Program-made: the position numbers and the translations under genes
The notes under the pieces: model-generated
The model's database searches: none
Told to the model about the DNA's origin: nothing
What the model saw: the letters and a program-made list of their open reading frames with translations, nothing else
Assembly (NCBI GenBank): GCA_041739275.1
Contig: JBGSOF010000020.1
Span: 1-64,000 of the forward strand
Reading direction: 5' to 3'
DNA from: WGMI01 sp041739275
GTDB taxonomy: Bacteria; Bacteroidota; Bacteroidia; Flavobacteriales; Schleiferiaceae
DNA: 64,000 nt
Shown here: positions 25,021 to 34,613 of the stretch, one piece after another
How positions within the stretch are numbered: the stretch's first letter is position 1
Layout: each line of letters starts with the position of its first letter

Positions 25021-26251
25021 AGTGCTTGATTTTGCGATAGAGCGTGCGCTCAGAAATTCCGAGTTCCGTGGCGGCTTCTTTGCGCTTTCCCCTGTGTTTT
25101 TCGAGCGAACGCTTGATCATGTCGATTTCGTTTTGCTCGAGCGAAAGCACTTCTTCTTCGTTGTACTCTTCAGCATCGTCCACAAAATCAACAGGTTCAA
25201 CCTGTGAATTCCGAATCGGCGCCGAGGGCAAGATCGAGGCTCTGGCGCTGTGTTCTCCTTCGTAAATCTTGGTAATCAAGCCTTTGTGGTCGTCCTCAAA
25301 GTCCTCTCCCACGCCGTTTTTCATCAATTCATGAGTCAACTGCTTGAGGTCGTTCAAGTCGCTTCTCATGTCGAACAAGATTTTATACAAGATCTCTCGT
25401 TCGCTCGCAAAATCGCTTCCCGCGCCCGATTGCGCGTTTGAAATGGCCATGGGCAAGCCCGGAGACGAAATCTGGGGGAGGTAGTGTTCGAGCGTCGTCC
25501 TTCGAATGCTGCGCTCGGTTTCCAAGACCGAAAGCTGCTCGACCAAGTTGCGCAGTTGGCGGATGTTGCCCGGCCAGCGGTAGGCTGTCAAGGCATCGAC
25601 GGCGTCTCCTTCGAGTTTGACGGGGGGCAGCTTGTATTTCTCCGCAAAATCTGAGGCGAACTTTCGAAAGAGCAAATGGACGTCTTCGGGGCGTTCGCGC
25701 AGCGGAGGCAGGTGAATTTCAACGGTGTTGAGCCGGTAGTACAAGTCTTCTCGAAATCTGTTTTTCTCGACGGCCAGCCTCATGTCCATATTGGTGGCCG
25801 CCACGATTCGGACATCCGTCTTCTGAATTTTTGACGAGCCGACCTTGATGTACTCTCCTGTCTCCAGTACCCTGAGCAAGCGAACCTGTGTCGAAAGCGG
25901 CAACTCGCCCACTTCGTCGAGAAAAATGCTTCCTCCATCGGCTTCCTCAAAATAGCCTTTTCTCAGGCCGGTAGCTCCGGTAAACGATCCCTTTTCGTGC
26001 CCAAAAAGTTCAGAGTCGATGGTTCCTTCGGGAATGGCGCCGCAGTTGACCGCGATGTAGGGTTTGTGTTTTCGGTGCGAGAGTTGATGAATGATGCGCG
26101 GAATGGACTCTTTTCCAACTCCGCTTTCTCCCGATACGAGCACGGAGATGTCGGTTGGCGCGACCATAATCGCCTTGGTCAGCGCCCGATCCAACAGCGA
26201 CGATGAGCCAATGATGCCAAACCTCTGGCGAATTTCTTGTGCGCTGTTCAT
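25010..26251 (-). CDS. Sigma-54-dependent transcription activator, no receiver domain
   Basis: The AAA+ domain starts almost at the N-terminus: Walker A GESGVGKE, the sigma-54 contact loop GSFTGA (GAFTGA in most members), and Walker B GGSIFLDEVGEL. The C-terminus has a Fis-type helix-turn-helix (KRKEAATELGISERTLYRKI). There is no receiver, GAF or PAS domain in front, so activity is likely set by level or by the 100-residue acidic linker (residues 270-370). It is in a coupled cluster with lptE and may regulate envelope genes. Confidence 0.92.
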   Translation of the reverse strand: MNSAQEIRQRFGIIGSSSLLDRALTKAIMVAPTDISVLVSGESGVGKESIPRIIHQLSHRKHKPYIAVNCGAIPEGTIDSELFGHEKGSFTGATGLRKGYFEEADGGSIFLDEVGELPLSTQVRLLRVLETGEYIKVGSSKIQKTDVRIVAATNMDMRLAVEKNRFREDLYYRLNTVEIHLPPLRERPEDVHLLFRKFASDFAEKYKLPPVKLEGDAVDALTAYRWPGNIRQLRNLVEQLSVLETERSIRRTTLEHYLPQISSPGLPMAISNAQSGAGSDFASEREILYKILFDMRSDLNDLKQLTHELMKNGVGEDFEDDHKGLITKIYEGEHSARASILPSAPIRNSQVEPVDFVDDAEEYNEEEVLSLEQNEIDMIKRSLEKHRGKRKEAATELGISERTLYRKIKHYGL

Positions 26252-26652
26252 CGAAGAATCACCTTAAGTTCTATGGGTTTGTGCTGATAAATTCGGGCAC
26301 CTCCCGTTCGATTGATCACAAACGGCTTGAGGGCTCTCAAGGTCATCGTCCGCGCTTCGGGCAGGGGGCGGGCAAAGCGAATGTTGCGCTTTTCTCCCAT
26401 CCACAGCCCGCTCCAAATTTCTTTGCCCGCGGCATCGTAGACCAGTGTTTCGTAGGCCGTAAACAGATTTTCGATGCACGGGCCGTCAGCAGGTCGAGCA
26501 ATGCAGCACTCAAAGACACCCTGGGTGCGCACCGATTCTCCGATCACTTTAAAGCTCAGCAAATCGTCGTATACCGGCGATTCTTGCTGTTGTCCGCCCA
26601 ATCCAACCCAAGCGAACGAAAAGGCGGTCAAGAACCAAATCTCAGGCCGCAT
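26248..26652 (-). CDS. Small secreted protein of unknown function
   Basis: The 134-residue product has a short signal-like start (IWFLTAFSFAWVGLGGQQQ). Three cysteines (ECCIARPADGPC) come early, and the rest is beta-rich. It overlaps miaB at its 5' side (11 bases) and the sigma-54 activator at its 3' side (ATGA), so it is tightly coupled to both. No known domain is recognised. Confidence 0.7.
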   Translation of the reverse strand: MRPEIWFLTAFSFAWVGLGGQQQESPVYDDLLSFKVIGESVRTQGVFECCIARPADGPCIENLFTAYETLVYDAAGKEIWSGLWMGEKRNIRFARPLPEARTMTLRALKPFVINRTGGARIYQHKPIELKVILR

Positions 26653-28072
26653 TGTCCTCGCGAATCACTCCGAGCAGTGTCGCAGCACTGCAGTCGGAAA
26701 TGGAAACACGCACCAAGTCTCCCGGTTTTTCAGAACCCGTCTTTGGAAAAACGACCATGGTGTTTTGTTCGGTGCGCCCGGACCAGTGTTCACCGGATCG
26801 CTTTGAATCGGCTTCGATCAACACTTCGCGAATTCGGCCGATTTCAGATTGATTTCGCTTGAGAGAATGTCGCTGTTGCAATTCGATAATCTCGCTCAAG
26901 CGGCGCTTCTTTATTTCGAGTGGAACATCGTCGGGCATATTCCGCGCCGCATGTGTTCCGGGTCGTTCAGAATAGTAAAACATAAACCCGAAATGGTAGC
27001 GAACGGCCTCCATCAAACTCAAGGTTTGAGCGTGGTCTTCTTCAGTTTCGCCCGGAAAACCCGCAATCATGTCCATGCTGAGCGCTACATCGGGAACGAT
27101 GTTCCGAATGCGCTCGACGCGCTCCAGATAGTCTTCGCGATCGTGGCCGCGATTCATCGCTTTCAAAACCTTACTGCTGCCCGATTGCACCGGCAGGTGA
27201 ATCGACTTGCACAGGTTTGAATTCTCTGCAATGGCATACAAGACGTCGTCGTGCATGTCTTGAGGATTGCTGGTCGAAAAGCGAATGCGCATTTCGGGCA
27301 CTGCCTTGGCCACTTCGTTCAAGAGTTCCGCAAAGCGAACGGCCGAAGCTTGAGCCGCTGCACCGGCTTTTGAAAAATCTTTCTTTGGTCCGCCTCCATA
27401 CCATAAATAAGAATCCACATTTTGACCCAGGAGGGTGACTTCTTTGTAGCCTTGATCACGCAGCATTCGAACTTCGTCGAGCACGGTGCTCGGGTTTCGA
27501 CTTCGCTCTCTTCCTCGGGTAAAAGGCACCACGCAAAAGCTGCACATATTGTCGCATCCTCGGGTAATCGAAACAAAAGCCGTAACCCCATTGCCCCCCA
27601 AGCGCACAGGGCTCAAATCGCCGTAGGTTTCTTCTTTGCTCAATAGCACGTTTACTGCCTTGCGCCCCGCTCCGATTTCTTCGAGCAAACTCGGCAGATC
27701 GCGATAAGCGTCGGGGCCAACCACGAGGTCGACAAGTTTTTCTTGTTCGAGCAATTCACCCTTCAACCGCTCCGCCATGCATCCCAAAAGACCGACGACC
27801 ATCGATGGCTTTTTTGTTTTGAGAGACTTAAAATGAATCAAACGGTGCCTGATGGTCTGTTCCGCTTTGTCGCGGATCGAACAGGTGTTTAACAAAACCA
27901 AATCGGCCGATTCGAGATCGCGGGTGGTTCCGTAGCCTTGCTCCGCGAGTATGCCCGCGACAATTTCGCTGTCGCTGAAGTTCATTTGGCACCCGTAGCT
28001 TTCAATATATACCGAACGATGGGCGAGAACTGAACCCGAAACGAGCGCTTCGCCTTGTCGCGATTCGGGCAT
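26642..28072 (-). CDS. miaB: MiaB, tRNA-2-methylthio-N6-dimethylallyladenosine synthase
   Basis: The N-terminal MTTase domain has its three Fe-S cysteines in ESYGCQMNFSDSE, NTCSIRDKA and LLGCMAERL. The radical SAM motif is CDNMCSFC in ITRGCDNMCSFCVVP, and a TRAM domain forms the C-terminus. The enzyme methylthiolates i6A37 of tRNAs reading UNN codons. ATG at 28072 gives 476 residues; the frame is open to 28198, but that leader is not like the family. Confidence 0.93.
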   Translation of the reverse strand: MPESRQGEALVSGSVLAHRSVYIESYGCQMNFSDSEIVAGILAEQGYGTTRDLESADLVLLNTCSIRDKAEQTIRHRLIHFKSLKTKKPSMVVGLLGCMAERLKGELLEQEKLVDLVVGPDAYRDLPSLLEEIGAGRKAVNVLLSKEETYGDLSPVRLGGNGVTAFVSITRGCDNMCSFCVVPFTRGRERSRNPSTVLDEVRMLRDQGYKEVTLLGQNVDSYLWYGGGPKKDFSKAGAAAQASAVRFAELLNEVAKAVPEMRIRFSTSNPQDMHDDVLYAIAENSNLCKSIHLPVQSGSSKVLKAMNRGHDREDYLERVERIRNIVPDVALSMDMIAGFPGETEEDHAQTLSLMEAVRYHFGFMFYYSERPGTHAARNMPDDVPLEIKKRRLSEIIELQQRHSLKRNQSEIGRIREVLIEADSKRSGEHWSGRTEQNTMVVFPKTGSEKPGDLVRVSISDCSAATLLGVIREDNAA

Positions 28073-28340
28073 CGGGTCGGGATGAACGGCTGGTTTAGGA
28101 GAGATCACGATGAGGGGGGTGAATAAATGGTTCGCAAAAATACGTCTCCTTGCTCGGCTCAATGACAAGTTGGCAGTCCAAAAGAAGCAGGCGCGCACAA
28201 TCTTGTGCTCTCATAAACTTGAATCGCTGAAAACAAGGCGGTTCAATGCCTATGCGAGCCGTCTTCGCCGAAAATGAGATCAGTCCCAATCGCAATGCCT
28301 TTTCTTTGCACCGTTTCTTATCTGATCGATTTATCGAATT

Positions 28341-30713
28341 ATGTCCAAAAACCTCGTCATTGTCGAATCGCCTGCGAAAGCCAAGACCATTGCGGGCTTT
28401 TTGGGCGCTGATTTCGAAGTGGAGTCCAGTTTCGGGCACATTCGCGATTTGATCGAAAGCGGCCTGGGGGTCGATGTAGAAAACGGCTTCAAGCCCGACT
28501 ATGTTGTACCCAAAGACAAAGCCGAGCTGGTTCGCAAGCTCAAAAAGAAGGTAAAAGAAACCGATTTGGTATGGCTTGCGTCCGACGAAGACCGAGAAGG
28601 AGAGGCCATTGCATGGCATTTGGCTGAAGCGCTGGGCCTCGACCCCATTCGCACCAATCGAATTGTGTTTCACGAAATCACCAAAAAGGCGATTCTCAAA
28701 GCCGTCGAACAGCCGCGGACCATCGATTTGAACTTGGTCAACGCACAACAAGCACGACGGGTACTCGATCGGCTAGTGGGGTATCAACTCAGCCCTGTGT
28801 TGTGGAAAAAGGTGAAGCGCGGCCTCAGCGCAGGTCGGGTGCAAAGCGTTGCCGTGAGGCTTGTGGTCGAAAGGGAACGCGAAGTTCAAAAGTTTGTCAG
28901 CGGCAGTGCATTCAGAGTGGTTGCCGAGTTTGAGGCAAAAAACAGGAAGTTTAAAGCCGAGCTCGATCACCGCTTCGAACGCGAAGAAGATGCGGCAGCA
29001 TTTGTCCAGAGCATGGCAGGCACGGGTTTTCAAGTCGGCGAAATCGAACTGAAGCCGGCCAAAAAGAGCCCGAGCGCACCCTTCACCACTTCGACGCTCC
29101 AACAAGAGGCCGCGCGCAAGCTGGGCTACTCGGTTTCAACGACCATGCAGTTGGCTCAAAAGCTCTACGAAGAAGGGCATATCACCTACATGAGGACTGA
29201 TTCGGTCAATTTGAGCGACGACGCCCTGGCAGCAGCCCGAGACCAAATCGTCCGCAGTTATGGAGAAGCCTTTGCTCAAACTCGAAAGTTCCAGACCAAA
29301 AGCAAAGGCGCTCAAGAAGCTCACGAAGCGATTCGACCCACCTATTTCGACAGGGAATCGGCGGGAGCCGAACCTCGACAGAAGAAGCTTTACGAGCTGA
29401 TTCGCAAGCGAAGCTTGGCGTCTCAAATGAGCGACGCCCAACTCGAACGAACCACGGTCACCATTCCCGCGCCCGATTCCCGAAGCTTCGTAGCCAAGGG
29501 CGAGGTGATTCGTTTTGAAGGCTTTCTCAAACTTTATCTCGAAGGCCACGACGATGAAGACGCGGAATCAGATTCTGTTCTCCTTCCCGCCCTCGAACGC
29601 GGACAAACCCTCGGGCTTTCGTTTGTCGAAGCCGTACAGCGATACAATCGCCCCCCCGCTCGATATACGGAGGCCAGTCTGGTTAAAAAACTCGAAGAAC
29701 TGGGCATCGGACGCCCATCGACCTACGCACCCACACTTTCGACCATCGTCAAGCGGGGCTATGCCGAAAAATCTGACCTTGAAGGGCACGAACGAAACTA
29801 CAGACGGCTGTGGTTAGAATCGGGAAAGCTTCAAAGCGAAACACTTAAAGAAAGGACCGGCGCCGACAAAGGCAAGTTGATCCCGACCGATATCGGTTCG
29901 GTGGTGAACGACTTTTTGGTCGAACACTTTGCGCCCGTTCTCGATTTTCACTTTACCGCGCAAATTGAAGAGGAGTTCGACCGAATCGCAGAAGGCGAAG
30001 AAGATTGGGTCGACATGATGCAGCGTTTTTACGGAACCTTTCATCAGACCATCGAACAGGTCGAAGAAACCGCGGGCTACGCCAAAGGAGAGAGACATCT
30101 CGGCGACGACCCGAAATCGGGTTTGCCGGTGTACGCCAAAATTGCACGCTACGGACCCGTGGTTCAATTGGGTTCGACAGAGTCTGAAGACAAGCCTCGC
30201 TTTGCCGGTTTGAATAAGGGACAAAGCCTCGAAACCATCACGCTCGAAGAAGCTTTAAAGTTGTTCGACCTCCCTCGAAAGTTGGGCGAGTTCGAAGGAA
30301 AAGTGCTCAAGACTTCGATCGGCCGCTTTGGGCCGTACATTCAGCACGGCGATGCGTTTGTTTCCCTCCCGAAAGACGAAGGAGACGATCCGTACACAAT
30401 CACCCTCGACCGAGCCGTGGAGCTGGTCCTGGCCAAGCGCGAGAAGACAGCCAAGAGCTTGATCAAGCGTTTTGAAGGCGATCCGGTCATCGAAATTCTC
30501 GAAGGGCGTTGGGGGCCATATATCAAGTCTGAGAAAGAGAATTACAAATTGCCTAAAGATCGAGACCCGAGCTCGCTCGAAAGGGCCGAAGTCGAAGCCA
30601 TCATAGCTGCTGCACCGGCTCCCCGCAAAGGAGGTTTCTCAAAGAAAGCGGCGACTACCAAGAAAACCGAGGCATCAAAGAAGCCCACAGCCTCCAAAAA
30701 GGGGAAGAAGTAA
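28341..30713 (+). CDS. topA: DNA topoisomerase I (type IA)
   Basis: The TOPRIM domain begins at VIVESPAKAKTI and has the acidic SDEDREGEAIAWHL motif. The catalytic Tyr is Y283 in GHITYMRTDSVNLS. Two TopA C-terminal repeats follow (DPKSGLPVYAKIARYGP and two GRxGPYI motifs). The 790-residue protein ends in a Lys/Ala-rich basic tail instead of the zinc ribbons of the enterobacterial enzyme, as usual in Bacteroidota. It relaxes negative supercoils. It heads the plus-strand cluster that leads to the gliding genes. Confidence 0.96.
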   Translation: MSKNLVIVESPAKAKTIAGFLGADFEVESSFGHIRDLIESGLGVDVENGFKPDYVVPKDKAELVRKLKKKVKETDLVWLASDEDREGEAIAWHLAEALGLDPIRTNRIVFHEITKKAILKAVEQPRTIDLNLVNAQQARRVLDRLVGYQLSPVLWKKVKRGLSAGRVQSVAVRLVVEREREVQKFVSGSAFRVVAEFEAKNRKFKAELDHRFEREEDAAAFVQSMAGTGFQVGEIELKPAKKSPSAPFTTSTLQQEAARKLGYSVSTTMQLAQKLYEEGHITYMRTDSVNLSDDALAAARDQIVRSYGEAFAQTRKFQTKSKGAQEAHEAIRPTYFDRESAGAEPRQKKLYELIRKRSLASQMSDAQLERTTVTIPAPDSRSFVAKGEVIRFEGFLKLYLEGHDDEDAESDSVLLPALERGQTLGLSFVEAVQRYNRPPARYTEASLVKKLEELGIGRPSTYAPTLSTIVKRGYAEKSDLEGHERNYRRLWLESGKLQSETLKERTGADKGKLIPTDIGSVVNDFLVEHFAPVLDFHFTAQIEEEFDRIAEGEEDWVDMMQRFYGTFHQTIEQVEETAGYAKGERHLGDDPKSGLPVYAKIARYGPVVQLGSTESEDKPRFAGLNKGQSLETITLEEALKLFDLPRKLGEFEGKVLKTSIGRFGPYIQHGDAFVSLPKDEGDDPYTITLDRAVELVLAKREKTAKSLIKRFEGDPVIEILEGRWGPYIKSEKENYKLPKDRDPSSLERAEVEAIIAAAPAPRKGGFSKKAATTKKTEASKKPTASKKGKK

Positions 30714-30740
30714 GCCTCATAAAATCCGGATACACAATTT

Positions 30741-31913
30741 ATGCTCTCCGAGTTTCTCTCGCCTGTCCGCGCTCGATTGCTCGAAACCTACACAGGCAAC
30801 GGCTCGACTCGTTTGGGAGGGCGAATCCAAGCCCACGACGAAATCACGGGAATGCCCGAACTCAAGGCTCCGGGTATTGCGTTGATCGGCGTTTGCGAGG
30901 GCAGAGGTTCATCTCTTGAGCGCTCTCAAGATCTCGCTCCCGATTCGGTCCGCGAAGCACTTTACGCCCTCTTTCCGGGCAGCTGGAGTTTCCAGTTTTA
31001 CGATTTGGGAAATCTGTACGCCGGCGAGCGCATTGAGGATACCTATTCGGCACTCATCGAGGTTTGCGGCGAATTGCTTCGAGCGCGGATCGTTCCCGTC
31101 GTAATTGGTGGAAGTCAGGATTTGACCTACGCCCTTTATCGCTCTTTTGAGTCTCTAGAACAGACGGTTAATCTGTGTTCGATCGATAGCCGGCTCGATC
31201 TGGGGCATTTTGAAGGGGGGTTGACCGAAATAAACTACCTCAGTCACATCGTTTTAACCAAGCCATACCGGCTGTTTAACTTCGTGAATCTCGGGTATCA
31301 GACGTATTTCTCGGCACAAGAAGAGCTCGAATTGGTCGAGCGAATGCATTTTGATGTTCAGCGCCTTGGAATTCTGCGAGGCGACATCGAGCTCGCCGAG
31401 CCTCTTCTCCGAGACACCGACTTGGTGAGCTTCGATTTCTCGTGTATTCGAGCGGCAGACGCCCCGGGTTCAGTTCAGGGCTCGCCGAATGGTTTTTCGG
31501 CAGAAGAGGCTTGCGCATTGGCTCGCTATGCCGGAATCAGCGACAAAGTAAGCGCAGCGGGCTTTTTCGGTTACGATCCCAGTGCAGACGCACGGGGAAT
31601 GGGCTCGGCGCTGTTTGCCCAAATGCTCTGGTATTTTGCCGAAGGCTTCGACGCCCGAAAAGGCGATTATCCTTATTCAAGCAAGAAAGATTATCAACGT
31701 TTCACGGTTTTGGTGAACGAGGGAGAACATGAACTCGTGTTTTTTCGAAGTCCGTTGAGCGATCGCTGGTGGGTTGAAGTGCCTCTCGCTCCCGAGGGTT
31801 CGGGACGTTCCGCGCGCCATGCCTTACTGCCCTGTACCTATGGCGACTATCAAGCGGCTTGTTCGAACGAAATCCCACAGCGCTGGTGGATGGCATATCG
31901 CAAGGCGCTCTAA
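30741..31913 (+). CDS. Arginase-fold (formimidoylglutamase-like) protein lacking key metal ligands
   Basis: The 390-residue protein aligns by motif to ureohydrolases: PVVIGGSQD corresponds to GGDH, SIDSRLD (149-153) to DAHxD and SFDFS (230-234) to SxDxD. Three of the six manganese ligands are changed: the His of GGxH is Q126, the His of DAHxD is R151 and the second Asp of DxD is S234. The family enzymes cleave guanidino groups, but this copy is unlikely to be active. A protein of this type sits upstream of the gliding genes in other Flavobacteriales (from memory), which suggests a conserved non-enzymatic role. Confidence 0.8.
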   Translation: MLSEFLSPVRARLLETYTGNGSTRLGGRIQAHDEITGMPELKAPGIALIGVCEGRGSSLERSQDLAPDSVREALYALFPGSWSFQFYDLGNLYAGERIEDTYSALIEVCGELLRARIVPVVIGGSQDLTYALYRSFESLEQTVNLCSIDSRLDLGHFEGGLTEINYLSHIVLTKPYRLFNFVNLGYQTYFSAQEELELVERMHFDVQRLGILRGDIELAEPLLRDTDLVSFDFSCIRAADAPGSVQGSPNGFSAEEACALARYAGISDKVSAAGFFGYDPSADARGMGSALFAQMLWYFAEGFDARKGDYPYSSKKDYQRFTVLVNEGEHELVFFRSPLSDRWWVEVPLAPEGSGRSARHALLPCTYGDYQAACSNEIPQRWWMAYRKAL

Positions 31914-32110
31914 GTCGGACAGGCAAAATGAAAATTCTGACCACCGGTTTCGCGAACATTTGACTTTTTGATTTCTTTAAGACCGATTTTTGCCATGCGG
32001 AAAATGAGTTCAAGCGTTCAGCCCGATGTGCGGTATCAGCTGTGGTTTGTTCAAAAAAGCTCCGTTGACATTGAATTTCTCTATCTTTAGCGACTTACAA
32101 AGGAGTTGGA

Positions 32111-33073
32111 ATGCGTTTGACCCCCGTTACCCGCTGGTTGGTTTTCTTTGCGGCAATCTCTATTTCAGAGGTTTGCGCCCAACAAGACGTTCAGTTTACC
32201 CAATTCACCCACAACCGGTTGTTATACAATCCGGGCTATGCGGGGAGCAGGGGTTCCATCTGTCTGGACCTTCTACACCGCAGCCAGTGGGTGGGTTTTG
32301 AAGATGCCCCGACCACACAAAATTTCAATGCCGACATTCCGCTCTCCTTTTTGCACGGAGGAGTGGGTTTGGTGATTACCAACGATCAAATTGGCTTTTT
32401 CCAAGACATTTCCGCGGGCTTGGCGTATGCGTATCAAATGCAACTCGGTGCCGGTAAATTGGGCCTCGGTTTGATGGTCGACTTCAAGAACAAGGCGCTG
32501 TCTTCAGGCGAGTGGATCGCCCCCGACGGAACAAACGGAGGCACCGATCCGAGCATTATCGCCCCGGGAACTTCAGCTCTTTCTCCCGATTTAAACTTCG
32601 GAGCGTATTACGAAGAGGAACGCTTCTGGGCGGGAATCTCGAGCAGTCGCTTGATTGAAGGAAATTTCAATCTCGCCAATCAGAGCGGAGGTGAAACCCA
32701 ATTCAGAAGCAAGCGGCACTATTTTATCATGGGAGGATATAACTGGGCCATCCCCAATACCAATTGGGCGCTTTTGCCTGCTTTGATGGTGAAAACAGAT
32801 CTGGCGGGGCCAACAACGGTCGATGTCAATGTCAACACCATGTACAATAATCGCTTTTGGGGCGGCGTTACGTATCGCACCCAAGATGCCTTGGCGTTAA
32901 TGGCGGGCGCCTACATCTTGCCTTCGCTCAAAATCGGTTACTCTTACGACATCACGCTTTCAGATTTGGCAAACAACAGCAGCGGTAGCCATGAGATCAT
33001 GCTCGGATATTGCTTTAATATCGAAGTCCCCGAACGCGAAAGAGGTAGCTATCGGAATCCGAGATTTTTGTAA
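32111..33073 (+). CDS. PorP/SprF family type IX secretion outer membrane protein
   Basis: A signal peptide (cut after SEVCA near residue 22) is followed by the family signature QDVQFTQFTHNRLLYNPGYA and the conserved GSRGSICL-like and RSQWVGF segments. The remaining 300 residues form a beta-barrel with aromatic strand ends. PorP anchors adhesin-type cargo and is needed for secretion in Porphyromonas. The ATG is preceded by AAGGAG at a workable distance, unusual for this genome. A weak -7 box TATCTTTA lies at 32082-32089. Confidence 0.92.
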   Translation: MRLTPVTRWLVFFAAISISEVCAQQDVQFTQFTHNRLLYNPGYAGSRGSICLDLLHRSQWVGFEDAPTTQNFNADIPLSFLHGGVGLVITNDQIGFFQDISAGLAYAYQMQLGAGKLGLGLMVDFKNKALSSGEWIAPDGTNGGTDPSIIAPGTSALSPDLNFGAYYEEERFWAGISSSRLIEGNFNLANQSGGETQFRSKRHYFIMGGYNWAIPNTNWALLPALMVKTDLAGPTTVDVNVNTMYNNRFWGGVTYRTQDALALMAGAYILPSLKIGYSYDITLSDLANNSSGSHEIMLGYCFNIEVPERERGSYRNPRFL

Positions 33074-33128
33074 TATTGTGCCACGTGTTTTCTCCCCCCT
33101 CGCAGACAACCCGTTCATAAATACCCCT

Positions 33129-34553
33129 ATGAACATTTTCAAACGTGCTTTTGCGGCTTCGGCCCTGTTTCTGCTCGCAGCTTGCGGCGGCGGCGATCAT
33201 GGCGAATTGGTCGGCGTTCAAGAACGAGACGAATGGTTTCCCTCAGAGCCTTTCGGAATGGTTTTTATCCCTCAGGGCTCCTACAATATGGGCTCCGCGG
33301 ATCAAGATGTTCCGTACGCTCTGACGGCTCCGACCAAAACGGTTTCGATCCGAGCCTTCTACATGGATCAAACTGAAATCACGAACAACGAGTATCGGCA
33401 GTTCGTGGAGTGGGTGCGCGATTCCATTGCTCGTTTTCGCTTGGGTGAAGACGGTCTGATCGAGGAATACGCCTTGATCGACTACACCAATTTGGAGGAC
33501 CCGACGTTTTACGAGGAGTACATCGCATTGAACTACCCGGACAGCCTTCAGCGCCGCATCAATTGGGAACCTTATCTCGAGTGGGATGTAGACAGGTATC
33601 CCAGCGCGGAATACACCGAAATTATCGAGTCCATATTTATCCGACCCGAAGAGCGTTTTATGGGAGGGAAAATGGTCGACGCCCGCCAGTTGAATTACGT
33701 CTACTTCTGGATGAACAAGCAGAAAGCAGGACGCAAAGAAAATCGCGTGGAATACGATTATTACGATTCAGATGGAGATGGCAAGCAATTCAGCTACCGA
33801 GACTACATCAAAGAGAACGTAGAGACTTCAGACCGCAGCAGCTTTATCGAGAAGGAAGTAGTCAATGTTTATCCCGATACCTTGGTTTGGGTTCACGATT
33901 TGACGTACTCCTTCAACGAACCGCAACACGACAAGTATTTTTGGCACCCCGCCTACGACGATTACCCTGTAGTCGGTGTCAATTGGAAGCAGGCTCGCGC
34001 TTTTACCAATTGGAGGTCAAAATATCGCAACGATTATTTGCGTCGCGAAGGGCAAATGCTCGAACACGATTTCCGTCTTCCGACCGAAGCTGAATGGGAA
34101 TACGCGGCACGCGGCGGTCAAAACCTCGTAACTTATCCATGGGGCGGTCCATACGCCACCAACAGCTCGGGGTGTTATTTGGCCAACTTCAAACCCATAC
34201 GCGGCAATTTGACCGCCGACGGTGGTTTCTATCCTGTAAAAGCGACCTCGTACAATCCAAACGGCTTCAACCTCTATTGTATGGCCGGAAACGTTTCGGA
34301 GTGGACCAGCACGGCCTACGAAGCGGCTTCGTATTACTACGTGAGCGACATCAGCCCCGATTTCCAATACAACGCATCTGACAGCGACGACGAGACGCTC
34401 AAGCGCAAAGTGATTCGCGGCGGCTCGTGGAAAGACGTAGCGGCGTATATGCAAGTCAGCTCTCGCGACTTCGAATATCAAGACACCGGAAAGAGCTATG
34501 TGGGCTTTAGGACCATTCAGGATTTCCTTGGCCGCGATGCGCGAGATTATTGA
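33129..34553 (+). CDS. gldK: GldK, gliding motility/type IX secretion lipoprotein
   Basis: The 474-residue product has a lipoprotein signal with the Cys at residue 19 (ALFLLAACGGGDHG) and a formylglycine-generating-enzyme-like fold: MVFIPQGSYNMGS, FYMDQTEITNNEYRQFV, FRLPTEAEWEYAARGG, GNVSEWTSTAY and GGSWKD. GldK/PorK forms the periplasmic ring with GldN under the outer membrane. The ATG at 33129 starts the signal peptide; the frame is open upstream into the porP end but that part is not coding. Confidence 0.95.
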   Translation: MNIFKRAFAASALFLLAACGGGDHGELVGVQERDEWFPSEPFGMVFIPQGSYNMGSADQDVPYALTAPTKTVSIRAFYMDQTEITNNEYRQFVEWVRDSIARFRLGEDGLIEEYALIDYTNLEDPTFYEEYIALNYPDSLQRRINWEPYLEWDVDRYPSAEYTEIIESIFIRPEERFMGGKMVDARQLNYVYFWMNKQKAGRKENRVEYDYYDSDGDGKQFSYRDYIKENVETSDRSSFIEKEVVNVYPDTLVWVHDLTYSFNEPQHDKYFWHPAYDDYPVVGVNWKQARAFTNWRSKYRNDYLRREGQMLEHDFRLPTEAEWEYAARGGQNLVTYPWGGPYATNSSGCYLANFKPIRGNLTADGGFYPVKATSYNPNGFNLYCMAGNVSEWTSTAYEAASYYYVSDISPDFQYNASDSDDETLKRKVIRGGSWKDVAAYMQVSSRDFEYQDTGKSYVGFRTIQDFLGRDARDY

Positions 34554-34613
34554 TGCACCTCGCATTTTTGAGCACTCTTTAACCCCCCTCGAACCTCAAA
34601 ACAAACAAAGACG

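Noticed and set aside
28095..28751. 218-codon minus-strand frame upstream of miaB
   Set aside because: Most of it is antisense to topA and the rest covers the miaB-topA control region.
32065..32089. Full promoter TTGACA / TATCTTTA before porP
   Set aside because: The spacing between TTG (32065) and the -7 box is 14 bases, too short; only the -7 box is mentioned, as weak.
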